The notes beneath the pieces are model-generated. The model saw only the letters and a list, made by a program, of their open reading frames with translations, had not been told where the DNA came from and did not search any database. A stretch of DNA of 64,000 nt. It comes from Lethocerus indicus. Taxonomy: Eukaryota; Arthropoda; Insecta; Hemiptera; Belostomatidae. Below are positions 13,576-25,500 of this stretch, piece by piece (position 1 is the stretch's first letter; each line of letters opens with the position of its first letter). Position numbers and translations under genes: made by a program. The stretch covers positions 10,780,034 to 10,844,033 of the forward strand of contig JACDQD010000006.1 of the NCBI GenBank assembly GCA_019843655.1. Reading direction: 5' to 3'.

Positions 13576-15069
13576 ATGGCCGATCAAGCGTCAGACTACT
13601 TTACTGATAGCCACGATTATGGTTATGATTTGACCTCTATAACATGGGAACATGCCGTCAACAGTAAAGCTCATTTATATGAAGCACTTAGAGGTAATAC
13701 ATTGAACTGTTCATTTACATATATTTCATATCCACTACCCTTCAGTCTAACATCCATGATGAATGTATAAATTAACCAAGCACAATAGCTCCAATATTTT
13801 ATTAAATTAACATAAGAGATATGAAAGAAACGTCTATACTTCTTTGAGGTTCTATTTGATTTTATTAATGTATAAATTACTATAATACTAATAATAAATT
13901 AATATTTGAAATTTCAGGAACAAAAAATATGATCGAAGCTGATGTAGTGCTGGGACAAATGGAGGGAAATCACGGTGGGCTACTTGTACCCATTATGGCT
14001 CACCCTCCAATAACAGTCTCCGATTTGTCATTGGCAGAATTTTTGAGCATTATTAGAAGTTCGAGTACTACAAAAGGGATCAAGTTGGATTTTAAATCTC
14101 GGGAAGCTTTTTCCGCCTCTGAAAATATTCTAATGGATGCCCTATTAAAGCAGGTAATTAGCTAATTAACTCTGTCTCAGTTATTCCCAGTAATTGACTA
14201 GTTGCCCAATTATTGGTCTTTAAGTTACCTCGCATTAATTATATGTTGTTTCAGAAATTACTTACTACTTGTTTCTATTTTCATAAATCAGAAAACACTT
14301 TTCGTCTGTTAACTGAACATTCAGCTGTACATGCATTTCGTTATTTAACCGAGTTAACTTTACTGTTTGCAGCCTGAAATGACTCTGTGGTTAAATGCAG
14401 ACATCATGCCTGGGCCAGTCAATGCCACCACAAAACCAGTGGATGCTGATTACTTTCTATCTATTTGCGCTTACAAATTTCCCGAAGCCGTTCTGTCAGT
14501 TGGATGGACTACACGGTATGGAGATGGTATTGTCACAGGTATTGTCAATATACTTGGCCTATATTTTGAAAAATTAATTCGTTAACAAAGCTGTAAAATA
14601 TAAATTAATGCAGTAATTCTTCTTAAACGTTCTCTACAAATATTTTCTATTCAGAATTTCACATAGCATATATGAAATTCGACTACGCGTATTAATATTA
14701 ATTTTTAATTGTGTAGGAAGTTATACATCCGACTATATCACCAACATGACAGAAGCATTGAATCGTAATCACGTGGTTCAACCTGTGACATTCGCTGTGA
14801 GAGCTGGCCTAGCAGCACAGTCCTATCAGCCGCTGTGCGACTTGATCGGCTCCTCTGTACCGGGCACCACACTCACGGTATGGTGCAGTTCGGACAAGGA
14901 CTATGTAGACGTTGACAAGCTGAAGAAACTGGTCAACGACGTCGGTAGGGACAAAGTGTACCTGGACCTGCCCGAAGAAATGACACGACAGGTCCTCTCG
15001 AGTGCATCCGGCTCCAGACTAGTTTTGCCCCTGGCCTTAGGCTTGTTGGGACTTTTGTATTTAATGTAA
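13576..15069 (+). CDS. FAM151/menorin family protein, complete in four exons
   Basis: The coding exons are 13,576-13,693, 13,918-14,153, 14,373-14,538 and 14,717-15,069. All introns are GT-AG and all phases agree, giving 290 residues. Family hallmarks (DUF2181, a PLC/GDPD-like TIM-barrel fold) are in order: SITWEHAVNS (21-30), MIEADVVLG (44-52), PIMAHPP (64-70), KGIKLDFKS (92-100), LNADIMPGP (125-133) and VGWTTRYG (161-168). Length matches FAM151B-type proteins. Residues 275-290 are a hydrophobic tail after a Ser/Ala/Gly-rich stretch (268-273), as in a GPI-anchor signal. Menorins act in dendrite patterning in nematodes; FAM151B is needed for photoreceptor survival in mammals. The biochemical activity is unsettled. 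The first ATG gives no signal peptide, and the frame stays open back to the acceptor at 13,567, so an extra upstream coding exon is possible. Confidence 0.93.
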
Positions 15070-16440
15070 AGTACAATTAGAGGAAGGGTATGAATTAGAT
15101 ACAAGATGAATCTTTTATTTTAGTGGAAACTTGGTATTGAAAAAATTGATTTTGGCTGTGCTAAGTGAATTATTGGCACAGAAATCACCTTAAATAATTT
15201 CAAATTTCCTTAATGGTAAGGCAATTTTTATGCCTCTTGACGCCCATAAATATATCCCATCTCAATTAAATTTTGAAAAAATAATCTAAATAAGTTCAGT
15301 AATATTTTTTGAAGTGGTTTGGTATATTTATGTTTAGCTTATTGTTTTGTCAATATCAATTTTTTTTTCAATATTATTTTGAGTATATATGCTTAAATTG
15401 GTTAGAATGTTATGTTAAAAAATATCCTGTATAGTTTGGTAACATACACAATCCTCCGAGAATTATTATAATTTTTAAATTGAATACTAATATACAATGA
15501 TTGATGATATAATATCAACTGCACACTATACACCTGCTATCTCATTTGATAATACAGCATTTAGAACAATTAAAATTATTGTTCATTTATAGGCTACTTT
15601 TACGTTTTCTTATAACAGATTAACATTGGCTGATTAATTATATGCATTATTTCTGTGTTTGAGAAAATGTCACAATAACTTTAAAACCACACAAGACTTA
15701 CTTTTTATTTTGTTAGAAACTAGTCACTCTGAATAAAATAATAATGAAATATTATTTAGTGATGAATGTATAACTTAAGCTATTTTAATGATAGACTATG
15801 TAATTTTATGTTATAATGTATAGATAGAAGCTAGGAGAATTTATGAATCATATTTATTTAAGCGTCAAGAAAAACATAATCCTAAAAGTAAAATAATAAT
15901 TATTAGAATTTCATGTATTTAATATCATCATTAATTTTAGTTACATTCATATTGCACATGCTTGTATTATTAATGAAAATATTTGAACAGTACACCACAC
16001 TTGCATACCAAAAATTAATCTTAGATTATACTTATGACTAAGAATGTATAAAATATAATTTTAAATACCAGTGATTCTGGCATTAATGTATATTATCAAA
16101 AAAATAAAATATTTTTATAATGCTTGTTTTCTTGATGTAGAAAAATAATTATTAGAATTCCATCTATTTAATATTTCCATTAATTTGAGACACTACTGAC
16201 CAAAGTTATTAAATACTAACCAAAAAAGGAGTCCAAACTGAATCCACACTCCTTTTCATTTAAATTAAATCCAATCAGAACATTCATTAAGGTGCTGTGG
16301 TCTGAACTAATATTCTCTTAAGACAATTCATCCTTAGACCTCACGCTGGGCAAGTAGTAAGAATGGTTAAAATATTTAAGTCACAAGGGGTTAATTAATA
16401 TAACAGTTAATTTGTATTAAATATTTACCTTAAATAATTA
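15070..16440. other. Long AT-rich 3' flank of the menorin gene
   Basis: Very AT-rich sequence with no open frame of note. It probably contains the 3' untranslated region. An AATAAA at 15,732-15,737 is one possible polyadenylation signal, but AT-rich DNA makes such matches common, so the transcript end is not fixed by sequence alone. Confidence 0.5.
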
Positions 16441-16715
16441 TAACAGATCCAGATTGTAGTCTCGAAGGCTGTCGATATTTAAAGATACAACTTATTCATA
16501 CCACCAATCATCTGAACTATAATTCCTTACTAATGCCTGAATGTTTACGTGAGCTAGGAATCGCGTCCATATTCACGTAACAAGGGCTACGCGTCAATAT
16601 TTACGTCACATAAGCATCCACCCTGCATTTCTATAACAAGCATCAGGTCTTCCATTATTCTTCTCATTTATGACATAATTACTTATTTAGCATAGTAATC
16701 GCTCCGAATTTCCTC

Positions 16716-16718
<3 letters not shown>
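16441..16718 (+). repeat. Diverged direct repeat, unit 1
   Basis: This unit aligns with 17,029-17,290 along its length. Matching blocks include GTAGTCTCGAAGG against GTAGTTCCAAAGG, GAACTATAATTCCT against GAACTATAGTTCCT, a shared ACATAAGCAT, and CATAGTAATCGCT in both. The two units face the same way and are separated by (TA)n tracts. No coding potential is seen. A further fragment of similar sequence may lie at about 19,800. Confidence 0.75.

Positions 16719-16776
<58 letters not shown>
16719..16776. repeat. (TA)n microsatellite
   Basis: About 58 bases of uninterrupted AT repeat directly follow repeat unit 1. Confidence 0.95.
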
Positions 16777-16780
<4 letters not shown>

Positions 16781-16963
16781 GGATATCCATAAACGCGATG
16801 TAGTTGTTGTGGAAGGCGGGAAAAATGAACATTTATCAAAATTGAATAATATTTCCGTATTTGAGCTGAACGATTTGTATGAAGGTTGAAAAGACCAAAA
16901 TTATATTAACTTCAAAAATGGTTTCTTAATATTTCCCAAACCTACTAAAAAATATTTAATTTG

Positions 16964-16966
<3 letters not shown>

Positions 16967-17007
<41 letters not shown>
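16967..17007. repeat. (TA)n microsatellite
   Basis: About 41 bases of AT repeat lie just upstream of repeat unit 2, so the two diverged units bracket a segment with a TA tract at each end. Confidence 0.95.
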
Positions 17008-17008
<1 letters not shown>

Positions 17009-17028
17009 TGACAACACTTACTATAATT

Positions 17029-17290
17029 TTATCACACACAGGATGTAGTTCCAAAGGTTGCCGTTAGGCAACGCTACAAATCAGACATTATTCCTTCCTA
17101 CCGGCAACTCGTCGGAACTATAGTTCCTCATTACTGCATGTAAATCTACGTAACATAATTAAGTAAAATGGGCTTCGCGTCCAAGCTTATGTAACATAAG
17201 CATGGATTCATTTAACACATTCATTACGTCTGCTGCATAAATATTGACTTGTCATAGTAATCGCTTCAGAATGCACTCTTTCTATTGTTC
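17029..17290 (+). repeat. Diverged direct repeat, unit 2
   Basis: This is the second unit of the pair described at 16,441-16,718. Divergence is substantial, with substitutions and gaps throughout, so the duplication is old or both units are independent copies of one repeat family. It ends about 190 bases before the mariner element. Confidence 0.75.
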
Positions 17291-17480
17291 ACGTACGTAT
17301 TTACTTAAATTTAAAAAGATCAAGCCGTGTCGATTGATTGTTGAATCGCGTATCCAAAGAAGGGTTTGTAGAAATTGAAAGTTCACAGTTTACCAGTTTA
17401 AACAGAGTGACCAATTAGAACGGCCTACTCTTTGAAATATCTGGGCTTCCAAAAACCAACTTGTCTACTTGTTTTACATA

Positions 17481-18050
17481 TTAGAGTGCCCCATAAGTTT
17501 CTTCTCCCCCTCGCTTGAATGACTCTAACTGGCTTTGTTTATATTTACATTCAATCTCTATATCCGTTTATGACATAGGTTTCAGTTGTCCCCGTGCTTT
17601 CAAAGTGCGTTCGTTGGTGACAAAGTGTCTTTTACCATTTTTCCTGCACCGTTCAAAATGGAGAGCCAAAAGAAGCATTTGCGGCATGTTATACTCCATT
17701 GTTTTAAAAAAGGCAATAGTGCAAAGGACACTGAAGGCGAGATTTGCACCGTTTATTAGAGTGGTACTACGACTATTAGGACCGTCAGCAATTGGTTTAA
17801 GAAATTTAGAGCTGGCAATTTTGAGTTGAAAGATGAAGACCGCAGTGGACGCCCGGCAACGACGGATACGGACCTAATCGAGACTAAACTATCTGAAAAT
17901 CCGCGATATAATGTGCGTGAGATAGTGGATGCCACTAACATTCCCAGGAGAACGGTACATAAGCATTTAATCAAGATGGGATATGTGAATCGATAATATT
18001 GTGTATTCATTTCGCTCCAAAAAAGGGAAAGAATTTATGGGACACCCTAA
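17481..18050 (+). mobile_element. Internally deleted mariner element
   Basis: The element starts TTAGAGTGCCCCATAAGTTT and its right end, read on the minus strand, starts TTAGGGTGTCCCATAAATTC, so the terminal inverted repeats run to about 28 bases. A TA dinucleotide flanks each side (17,479-17,480 and 18,051-18,052), the expected Tc1/mariner target duplication. Full-length mariners are about 1.3 kb; this copy is 570 bases. It keeps the leader and the N-terminal half of the transposase gene and joins almost directly to the right inverted repeat. It cannot move by itself, but its ends look usable by a related transposase. I do not assign a subfamily. Confidence 0.92.
17658..17996 (+). pseudogene. 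Mariner transposase fragment, DNA-binding half only
   Basis: One frame runs 112 codons from ATG to TAA with a single internal TAG at codon 34 (17,757-17,759). It matches the mariner N-terminal paired-type helix-turn-helix region: an opening like MESQKKHLRHVILHCF, then TIRTVSNWFKKFRAGNFELK, the conserved DEDRSGRP linker and RRTVHKHLIKMGYVNR in the second helix-turn-helix. After this point only a few out-of-frame residues remain before the inverted repeat. The whole D,D34D catalytic domain, roughly the C-terminal two thirds, is absent. The known role of the kept part is recognition of the inverted repeats; here it is a non-functional remnant. Confidence 0.92.
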
Positions 18051-18052
18051 TA

Positions 18053-21000
18053 TACACTATGGGATTATTTTAGTCACGATCCAAATATATAATAGTTGAT
18101 GTCTAAATGTATTTGACAACACGGTAAATAAGAGGCTGGATTGATGGCAGCGGTTTAGATCGGTTAGATGATATCTAATCGGAGTGCGGACGTTCTTCCA
18201 CCAGACGTCAACCCGTTGTGCACTGTCGAAGGGTTGATATTGAATGGGTAGAGGGGGTGTGGTCGCGTGTCCAACTCTATAATAATAATCATAACCCGGG
18301 TTAATAATAAGGGTTTGCGGGGTGGAGCGGTACGTCGGGTATAATGGCTCAGTGGCCCGATCGGCCTGGGAGTCCGCAATTATTTATTTATCGTGGCCGC
18401 TGTGAGAAGACAGATGTAGACGTCGAGCGGAGCAAATTAAGGAGTACAATGAGGGGTGGCGGTGGCGGTGGCGGTGGCGGACAGCCGTAATACAACAATG
18501 CTCTCCCCCACTGACGTCGCCACCCGCCATTATCGGTCCCTGGGCGCGTGCTCCGTGTACCCCGCCCTTCACCACCGCTATTAACACCGATTTGCTTGAC
18601 GATTCAATTAAGTCAACAGCGCTCTTCCCACACACACACTCTATTAGGTTTAGGGGTGAGAAGTGGGAGCCAGAAAGAATTATAACTAGTATCGCCACTC
18701 CGCTCGAGCGAGCGTGAAATCCAGCGTTATCGGCCGTAAACTTGGATCTCATCCTCCCCATGAGAAAACTGTTCGACAGCAAACCGTTGAGTTGTATTTT
18801 CCTGCGCTTATCTCATTTCAAAGTTCATCGATATTTCAAACTTAAAACTTTTTTGAAGTCAATTCCCTTATTCAATTTTTTTGTAATATTCCACTCTCTG
18901 TTTTATACTTACGCGATGTATATTTCATGTACATTTTCTATTCTACATTCGTCTTTATTTACGACATGTTTATATTAGGTTTACTACATGATCGCCTGTT
19001 TAATTACGGGGCGTATAAAACCCATAACATTTTAGATTTACGTTTCTTTAATTAACTTTAAGTAACATTAAATTGAATAACATATTAGTTATACCGTAAG
19101 TAACTCCGTATATTAACATAGGCCAATGAAATTATGTAACATTTTTAGAAACAGGTAGCAAAGTTAAACGAAACAGTTGGGTTCAGAGTGTAGGAAAAGG
19201 GGCGGTGCCAAAAATGTAATATTCATTGCGAACGGAGAATGAACTGCAATTGGGCAACAGAATGAATGACATTCGGTCGCCGAGCACAAAGCTTCACGAA
19301 AGCGCTTCCGTAATCGAGTAGCGGGAATGAAGGGGGAATATCCCCGCCTGCAGCCTGTGACAGAAGCGGAACTGCAAATTCAGAGGGAAAATATGGAACT
19401 ACCCAAATACGGTTATACTGGAACGGGATTAGGGATGCGTTTCGTCTTTCTGGCCCCGAGTTCAACGCACCGTTGCACCCGGGCGAAGGAAGAGTCATAA
19501 GGTAGGCGGGATAGGGGTAAAAATCCCGGGGGTGAATGCCCCGAGTAGTAAACAAAAGGGTTAGCATAAGGCTCCAAGTAAATAGTTGCACTTTGGACTA
19601 AAATAGAAATGTATTTTCTACCGATGCCACATTCAAATTTGTGAAATACAGAATTAATTTTATGTGAAACTTGATTGGTGCGTCCCATCGAGGATGTGAT
19701 AGTAAAAGAAAGGAAAAATATAACTCCATTATCTATTATTTTTCCAATTATAGATTCAAAAATTAAAAGAAATTCTCTTCTTACTAATAAGGACTGCTTC
19801 CAGATCCGATAGTAGTTCCGAAATTCTTGAAATGGGAGTATTAAATAAAATTTAAAAAATAATCTGTACTGTTTTGACGATTCAACGTCAGGTTTCTGTA
19901 GAATTTCGGAAATTTGAAAAAATATATTTATCTGTATACTGAATACAAAAGCGTACGAATGATAATAAATAAACCGATCTACTACTTTTTTAAATCGTTT
20001 AGTGAGGGCATTGATATCTTATGAAATTCAGACGTAGTCTAGAGGGATGAAATGAGTAGGAGGGGCATTGAGCCCGTAGGGTCGGTTCAACGTCCCGGAG
20101 AAGAGTTGCGCAATCCAGAAGGGTTGAACGTCCCGGTCGTCCACTCAGGGTCTTTCACCCTTTCTTTCCACGGGACACGGGGGCCATAAATACAACGGTA
20201 ATCCTCCCCCGTAAGTGAGAAAGCCGGACAATGGCCCATTCTGTTTATCCCTAAATATTTATACCCGGGGATATCCCCCCGGGGGTGGTCTTCCCCATTG
20301 TCTCTCCTGTACCGCTAAGCTCCTCGGACAGGAGCTTCCCTCAACCACCGCCCGGTTTCCCTATCCCATAAAAGTCACCGACTGGATTGGCTTCTTAAAC
20401 CACCCAGGGAAACCCCTGCTGTTTTTCCTTTTTAAAGTTACATTCCAGAATTTTTTAATTAAAAAAAAAATATTACTTCTGTCATTTTGTGCATGTTACC
20501 TTATATTTCTAGCGTTTAATTGTTGTAAATCAATTCCTAAACCTTTGTCCAAACATGACATATTAAACGTTCTTATTGTCATCACTAATTCCGTTTTCTG
20601 TTTCCACTCAATTATTTAATCTTAAGACATGCCAGTTTCGCTTTTCCCCACTGCCCATTAATATTCAGCGTATGCATGTCGGCCGCCGATGAACCATCTA
20701 GTATCACTGCACTGCAGTTATACTAATCTTAGGCCTTTTTTCGTAACATAACCCTTACAAGACTGCAATAACAGTGCAGTACTTCATCCATATTTTACAA
20801 GTACATTACATAATTCCAGGAATTTTATCAACATATTTCATTCTGGATATCTCATTGAGATTTTTGTAGGGGGATTTATTTTTAGTCGGTTTACATTCTA
20901 AAATGGCGATGACTAATAAAGTACCGGTGAGAAGAGTGTCACCCCTATTGAGAATGAAAAGTCAAAATTTATTGTTCGGAGCAAAACTTAAAAACCGACA

Positions 21001-22325
21001 AACTCGGGGCTACGCCGCTTATGACAAATGGTTTATGACAAGCGGGCTTAAACTCTTACGAGAGGCATTGTCCATCTCCTGGCCGGCCCTAGGTATAGAT
21101 TTCCTGGTTGTGTGTGGCCTCGCAGGGAGCGGCAATGTACACAGGCTCAATTCGCCAGGGGTAAGGACCTAAGCCCTGCCCGGGGGTTAGTGAACCCCTC
21201 TCAGTTTTGTACTCTAACCTTAGTTTTTCCAGTGTCCATAAACACGGTAAATCACTCCCATTCGCCCTAAAGAAATGATTCATTGATGATTATGATTCTC
21301 TGACAAGGTAACGAACGTCCAATTTTGATTATGGTTATTAAGAGGAGTCAACACAGAACACAGTTTTTGCGATAAATATTTTCTCGCTATCGAAATATAT
21401 CTCTGAGACTATATTAAACGGCATGTGAAAAGTATTATATATTATTGATTATATTAAATTCAAAAAATTGACTAGTTTAAAGTGTAAGCGAAGTATGAAG
21501 GGGTTTTAGAATCACATTATAGGAAATATGAATTTATAATTCATTGTAAATTTTGTCGGCTTTGAAATTTGGTCAGTTTTTCATTCCTGAAACCCTATTG
21601 GAGAGGATACCTCTTGGTTGTTCTCTTTCGATGGGGGCGGGTTAGGGACTAGGGGGGTGGTGGTGGTGGTGACTAATGGGCTATGTGTGCTATGTGTTTA
21701 TGCGGTAGCGGGGACCCCACAGGGAGGCGGTCAGCGAGGAGGGTCTCCTCTCTTCTCTTCGCTGCCTCTAGACCGCAGCCAGGGCCCCGGCCGCGGCCAG
21801 CATTAAACGACCCCCGAAAGCCAATAAATCATGGCCCCGGCGCAGTCCAACAGAGGTCTTCCGGCCTTCGTCGCCACATGGGAATGAATTGAAATATATG
21901 CGGGGTCCCATGCATTTTTCAACAAAAACAGGCTCTATAATCCCCATGTTAGTGTAAATTCTACCGCATCATCAATTGTCAAATAAAGTTCGCGGGTATT
22001 ATTTAACGAGCAACGTTACATTACGTAAGTAATATTCATTACAAACCCCGATCTAACCGGCCGAAACGTTCGAAGCGGAAAACTAGATACTAATTCTATA
22101 TAGATTTGATAAGCTCGACAGGGTAACCTGAGGAGTTCAGAATAATACAGAAATTCTACTAGTCCTGATCCGATATTTTATTCCATTATAAACGAGGAAG
22201 ATTACCTCTGCGGGGAAAGTCACGTAACTTTTTATGTCCGAGGGTAGGATCGGCATTGTTAGGGAGAAAACGGAGAATTTTAATGATGAGGATTATAGAT
22301 AATAATAAAACGTTGAATTAGAATA
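18053..22325. other. Intergenic sequence between mariner and sulfotransferase
   Basis: AT-rich DNA alternates with GC-rich patches at 18.2-18.7, 19.2-19.55, 20.0-20.4 and 21.6-21.9 kb. The 20.1 kb patch holds two similar TTCAACGTCCCGG/TTGAACGTCCCGG stretches. Open frames up to about 134 codons are present on both strands, but none has a family motif, credible splice sites or a supporting neighbour frame. No RNA gene was recognised. Confidence 0.5.
18455..18481. repeat. (GGTGGC)n short tandem repeat
   Basis: About four and a half hexanucleotide units are visible within a GC-rich patch. Read on the minus strand the repeat would encode alternating His and Arg, but no surrounding gene supports a coding role. 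Confidence 0.85.
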
Positions 22326-22331
22326 TTTATT
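22326..22331 (-). terminator. Candidate polyadenylation signal of the sulfotransferase gene
   Basis: AATAAA is found on the minus strand about 206 bases after the stop codon, a usual 3' UTR length for insects. The hexamer alone is weak evidence in AT-rich DNA. Confidence 0.35.
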
Positions 22332-22497
22332 ATAATCATCTTGAGTGTGGCGAATAAATATATATAACGATTGAATTTATAAGATACATATCATCAGATC
22401 TAATTCACTTATTTTAAATTAATATTTGGATCTGAATGAAGTTAAATTATCTATAGTGATCTAGAAAGGGAAGATTAAATATATGCATACTTTAATA

Positions 22498-22508
22498 CCC
22501 CCCCCCCC
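22498..22508. repeat. Poly-C run
   Basis: Eleven C residues in a row lie just downstream of the sulfotransferase stop codon, within the presumed 3' UTR (a G run on the sense strand). Confidence 0.9.
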
Positions 22509-22536
22509 TAATTATTTCGCCTAATCTCTCTTAACG

Positions 22537-25500
22537 TTAACTGTACTCCCAGTCTAGTCCGGTCCCATCGAACCTCTCCTTGGTCCACCTCTGGAAGCGT
22601 TCTATCGTCTCCTTGGGCATGGCCTCTTTCCAGCTCCCTATTTGCCCCTTCCTGAGCAACGAGTATCCGTCCGTGTCCCTGTCGTCGTCCCTTACTATCG
22701 ACAGGTTCTTCTTCATGTTGTCGAACGACAGGTGATCGGCCAGCCTGCCCACTTCCTCGTCGTCGTAGCTCTTCCCCAGGAATTCGGATACTGTCCGTAT
22801 GACGCTAGGCAGGTCCTGTTCGGGGATTAATCACGATTCCGTCAAGAAGGGTAATTTGAAGAAACGTATTATCGAATATAAGCTGAACACCACACTAAAT
22901 AATATTCATTTGGAGGTGTTGATTATTTTCAATTTTTCTAATAATTATATTGTCGTTAATTACTTGTAATAACATGAAGTGTTAAAGCTATTGCCAACTC
23001 ATGGGCCTAATAATGATATTCATGCACAGGGTTTATTGCTTCAATATTTAATTATTATTTCGCGATAATTTAATTAAATTGAATGAGAATAAAGTAACAA
23101 AGTCGATCTAGGTGTTTACTCTTTGGGTGTATCCGTTAACAGTGCCAACACGGAACAGAAGTGGGATTATTCCCCGTGGCGTGAAGTAAAGGTCCGGGAT
23201 TCCCGCGCCGCCATTCCGTGTTTACCTGTTTGGGATTTTATTATATCAGGGAAATACGTCCCGGCCCAGAAGCCGTTTGTTTTCTACAATGAGACCCGAT
23301 GATAAAGGGCTCAATAGAAACAGTCAGCTGGTTGAATGGGGGGCGGATGCTGTCGCCGATACTTCTATTTGAGAGTGTTTCTTTCAATTTAAACTTTACG
23401 CTTGTACAATGTAAATTTTTCCTACCTTTTTCATGTCTTCGTATTTCAAGAACAAAATCCTCGGATCGTCCCTGAATTTCCAGTAGCTGAGCACATTCTT
23501 GTCGAACGGAGCGTAAGTAACTGAAATTCCGTAACGAGTAAGCATTTCTATACGTGACTAGTATAATTAAGTGATAAACAGATAATATATTTTCTTTTAC
23601 TCTAGATTATATCTAGATATTCAAATAGAGTTCAAAATTTTTAACTTATTGAATATATGTTTCTTTAATGATTGCCCAATGGAATTGTCTATACCGGCAT
23701 CGTTCAAGAAGAGTTTGGTGAAGTCCTCGAAGTTCCCCGTGTAACCTTCGACATTGAAGCAGTGGTGATAGTAGGATACGCAGGTGTCCCTAGGATTTCT
23801 GGTTACGACAATCATCTGAAAATAGATAAAATTAAAATACCCATTAAATTAAGTATCACAAATAACAAGGTGCAAGTCCAAACCACCTTTGCAATGCCGA
23901 TTTTCCCAATGTTGAGAATTATGATTGGAAAATAGTGTAAATTATATTATCAGACAGTACTTTCCTCATTACGTATTTTTTCGACATTGAATCCCTTCTC
24001 ATTTTGTGGTCAATGGAGCGTGAAAGAAGTTGTAATTGATCAATCGCGGCGTTTATGGAAGTAATTTTAACAACCACATGAATAATTGAGGTTGTACATC
24101 CCATAGAACTTCATTAAGGAATATTTTATAGAATCGACTACTATTACATGTAAATTGCATGGAAATTTCCAATAATTAGCATGGCACGCTCAAGAACATG
24201 TACATCGCTGATTCGATTCAAGTGCTATATACTTAGGTAGCATTTCGGATGTCTTTATAACATTATAAAGAAACAGACCTTAGCTTTGGATTGTCGGTTC
24301 TGCAACTGTAGCGGGATGAGGTTGTACGGAAGATGTGTTTTGATGAACCGAGGCGATTCCATTCTGTTCAGGTATTGTATCGGATTTAAAATGGATTCAT
24401 CGAAAAAGGATTCTGCCGGATCTGGTTTTCCCTCGGGGGTATAAAATATTCCAGGAACGCTGAAATGAGGAACAATCGAATATAGCGGCCTTTCCAGGAA
24501 AGGAAAATAGAAATGACATACAAATGATATTTTTTTCTATATCCATTAAGTTGGTTTAGCCCAGCATAACTTAAATCTAGTTAAAATGTTTCATCGTCTG
24601 AAAATCTTCAGAGTCTTCCCTGATCATCGTTCATTGAAAAAAATTATCCTGCCATTATTTTCTGTTATTTTTATATGAATAGACAGTTTAGAGATATTTT
24701 GAATATGCCTATTGAAGCGTACAGAATTCAACGAAGCCACGCATCATCAGCTGGTAAAGGGATCTTAGACGCCTCAGTATTCGCGTCATCGTATCTTTGT
24801 TTTTCCCAATGGTTACACGTCGATTACATCAGAGGAAAACCACAACCAGCCTTGAAGCCCCCAATGATTTTTTTTTCTTAATCGTTACATTTGCAGTTCT
24901 GAAACCGTTTCGAGGGAGATAATTTTTTAAGCATCTAAAAATGATACTATTAGCCGTAGATCCGATACACTGCAATGTACTTTCGGAGTTAATAATTACG
25001 TGGCTTTTCATTAGTGGATCGGTAGAGCGGGATGTCCTTTTCCTGTCGCTGAATGGACTCAAAAGGGAAATCAGCTGGAACTGATTGGCCAGCAGTTGTT
25101 GTTTGGCCGCTGCGGTAAAAGCGAACGCCCAATGGTGGCCATTGCGTAACTGGAGTAACTGTACACCGGCCCGAGCTATAGCCAAGTCTAGGAGTTCGAG
25201 GCCGACATTGAACCGCGGTGTCGAGTTAGTTTCTATTTCAGGCTAATCGATAGGATTAGATATTTCTCAAATTTCAAATTACGGAAAGTACAGACCACCG
25301 GCCAAGGACAGGCCTAGTAGATAATTTCCTGTTGCGTGGATTGTCGGTCAGACATATTTTTAAGAATAACTCAGTAGGCCTTCATTTTGAAGCCCTCAAA
25401 TGCTTGGGAAATTGGAACATTCAAATATTACAATCAAAATGTCATAATTTCGGGTCCGCTCTTCCTATTTTAAATCTTTATTTTAATCTACATTTTAAAT

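Noticed and set aside
18384..18782. 132-codon minus-strand frame with a His-Arg repeat
   Set aside because: The repeat is just the (GGTGGC)n tract read through; the rest has no family features.
24829..25185. 118-codon minus-strand frame inside the sulfotransferase gene
   Set aside because: It lies within the 1.7 kb second intron, and the flanking exons join in phase without it. No motif is visible.
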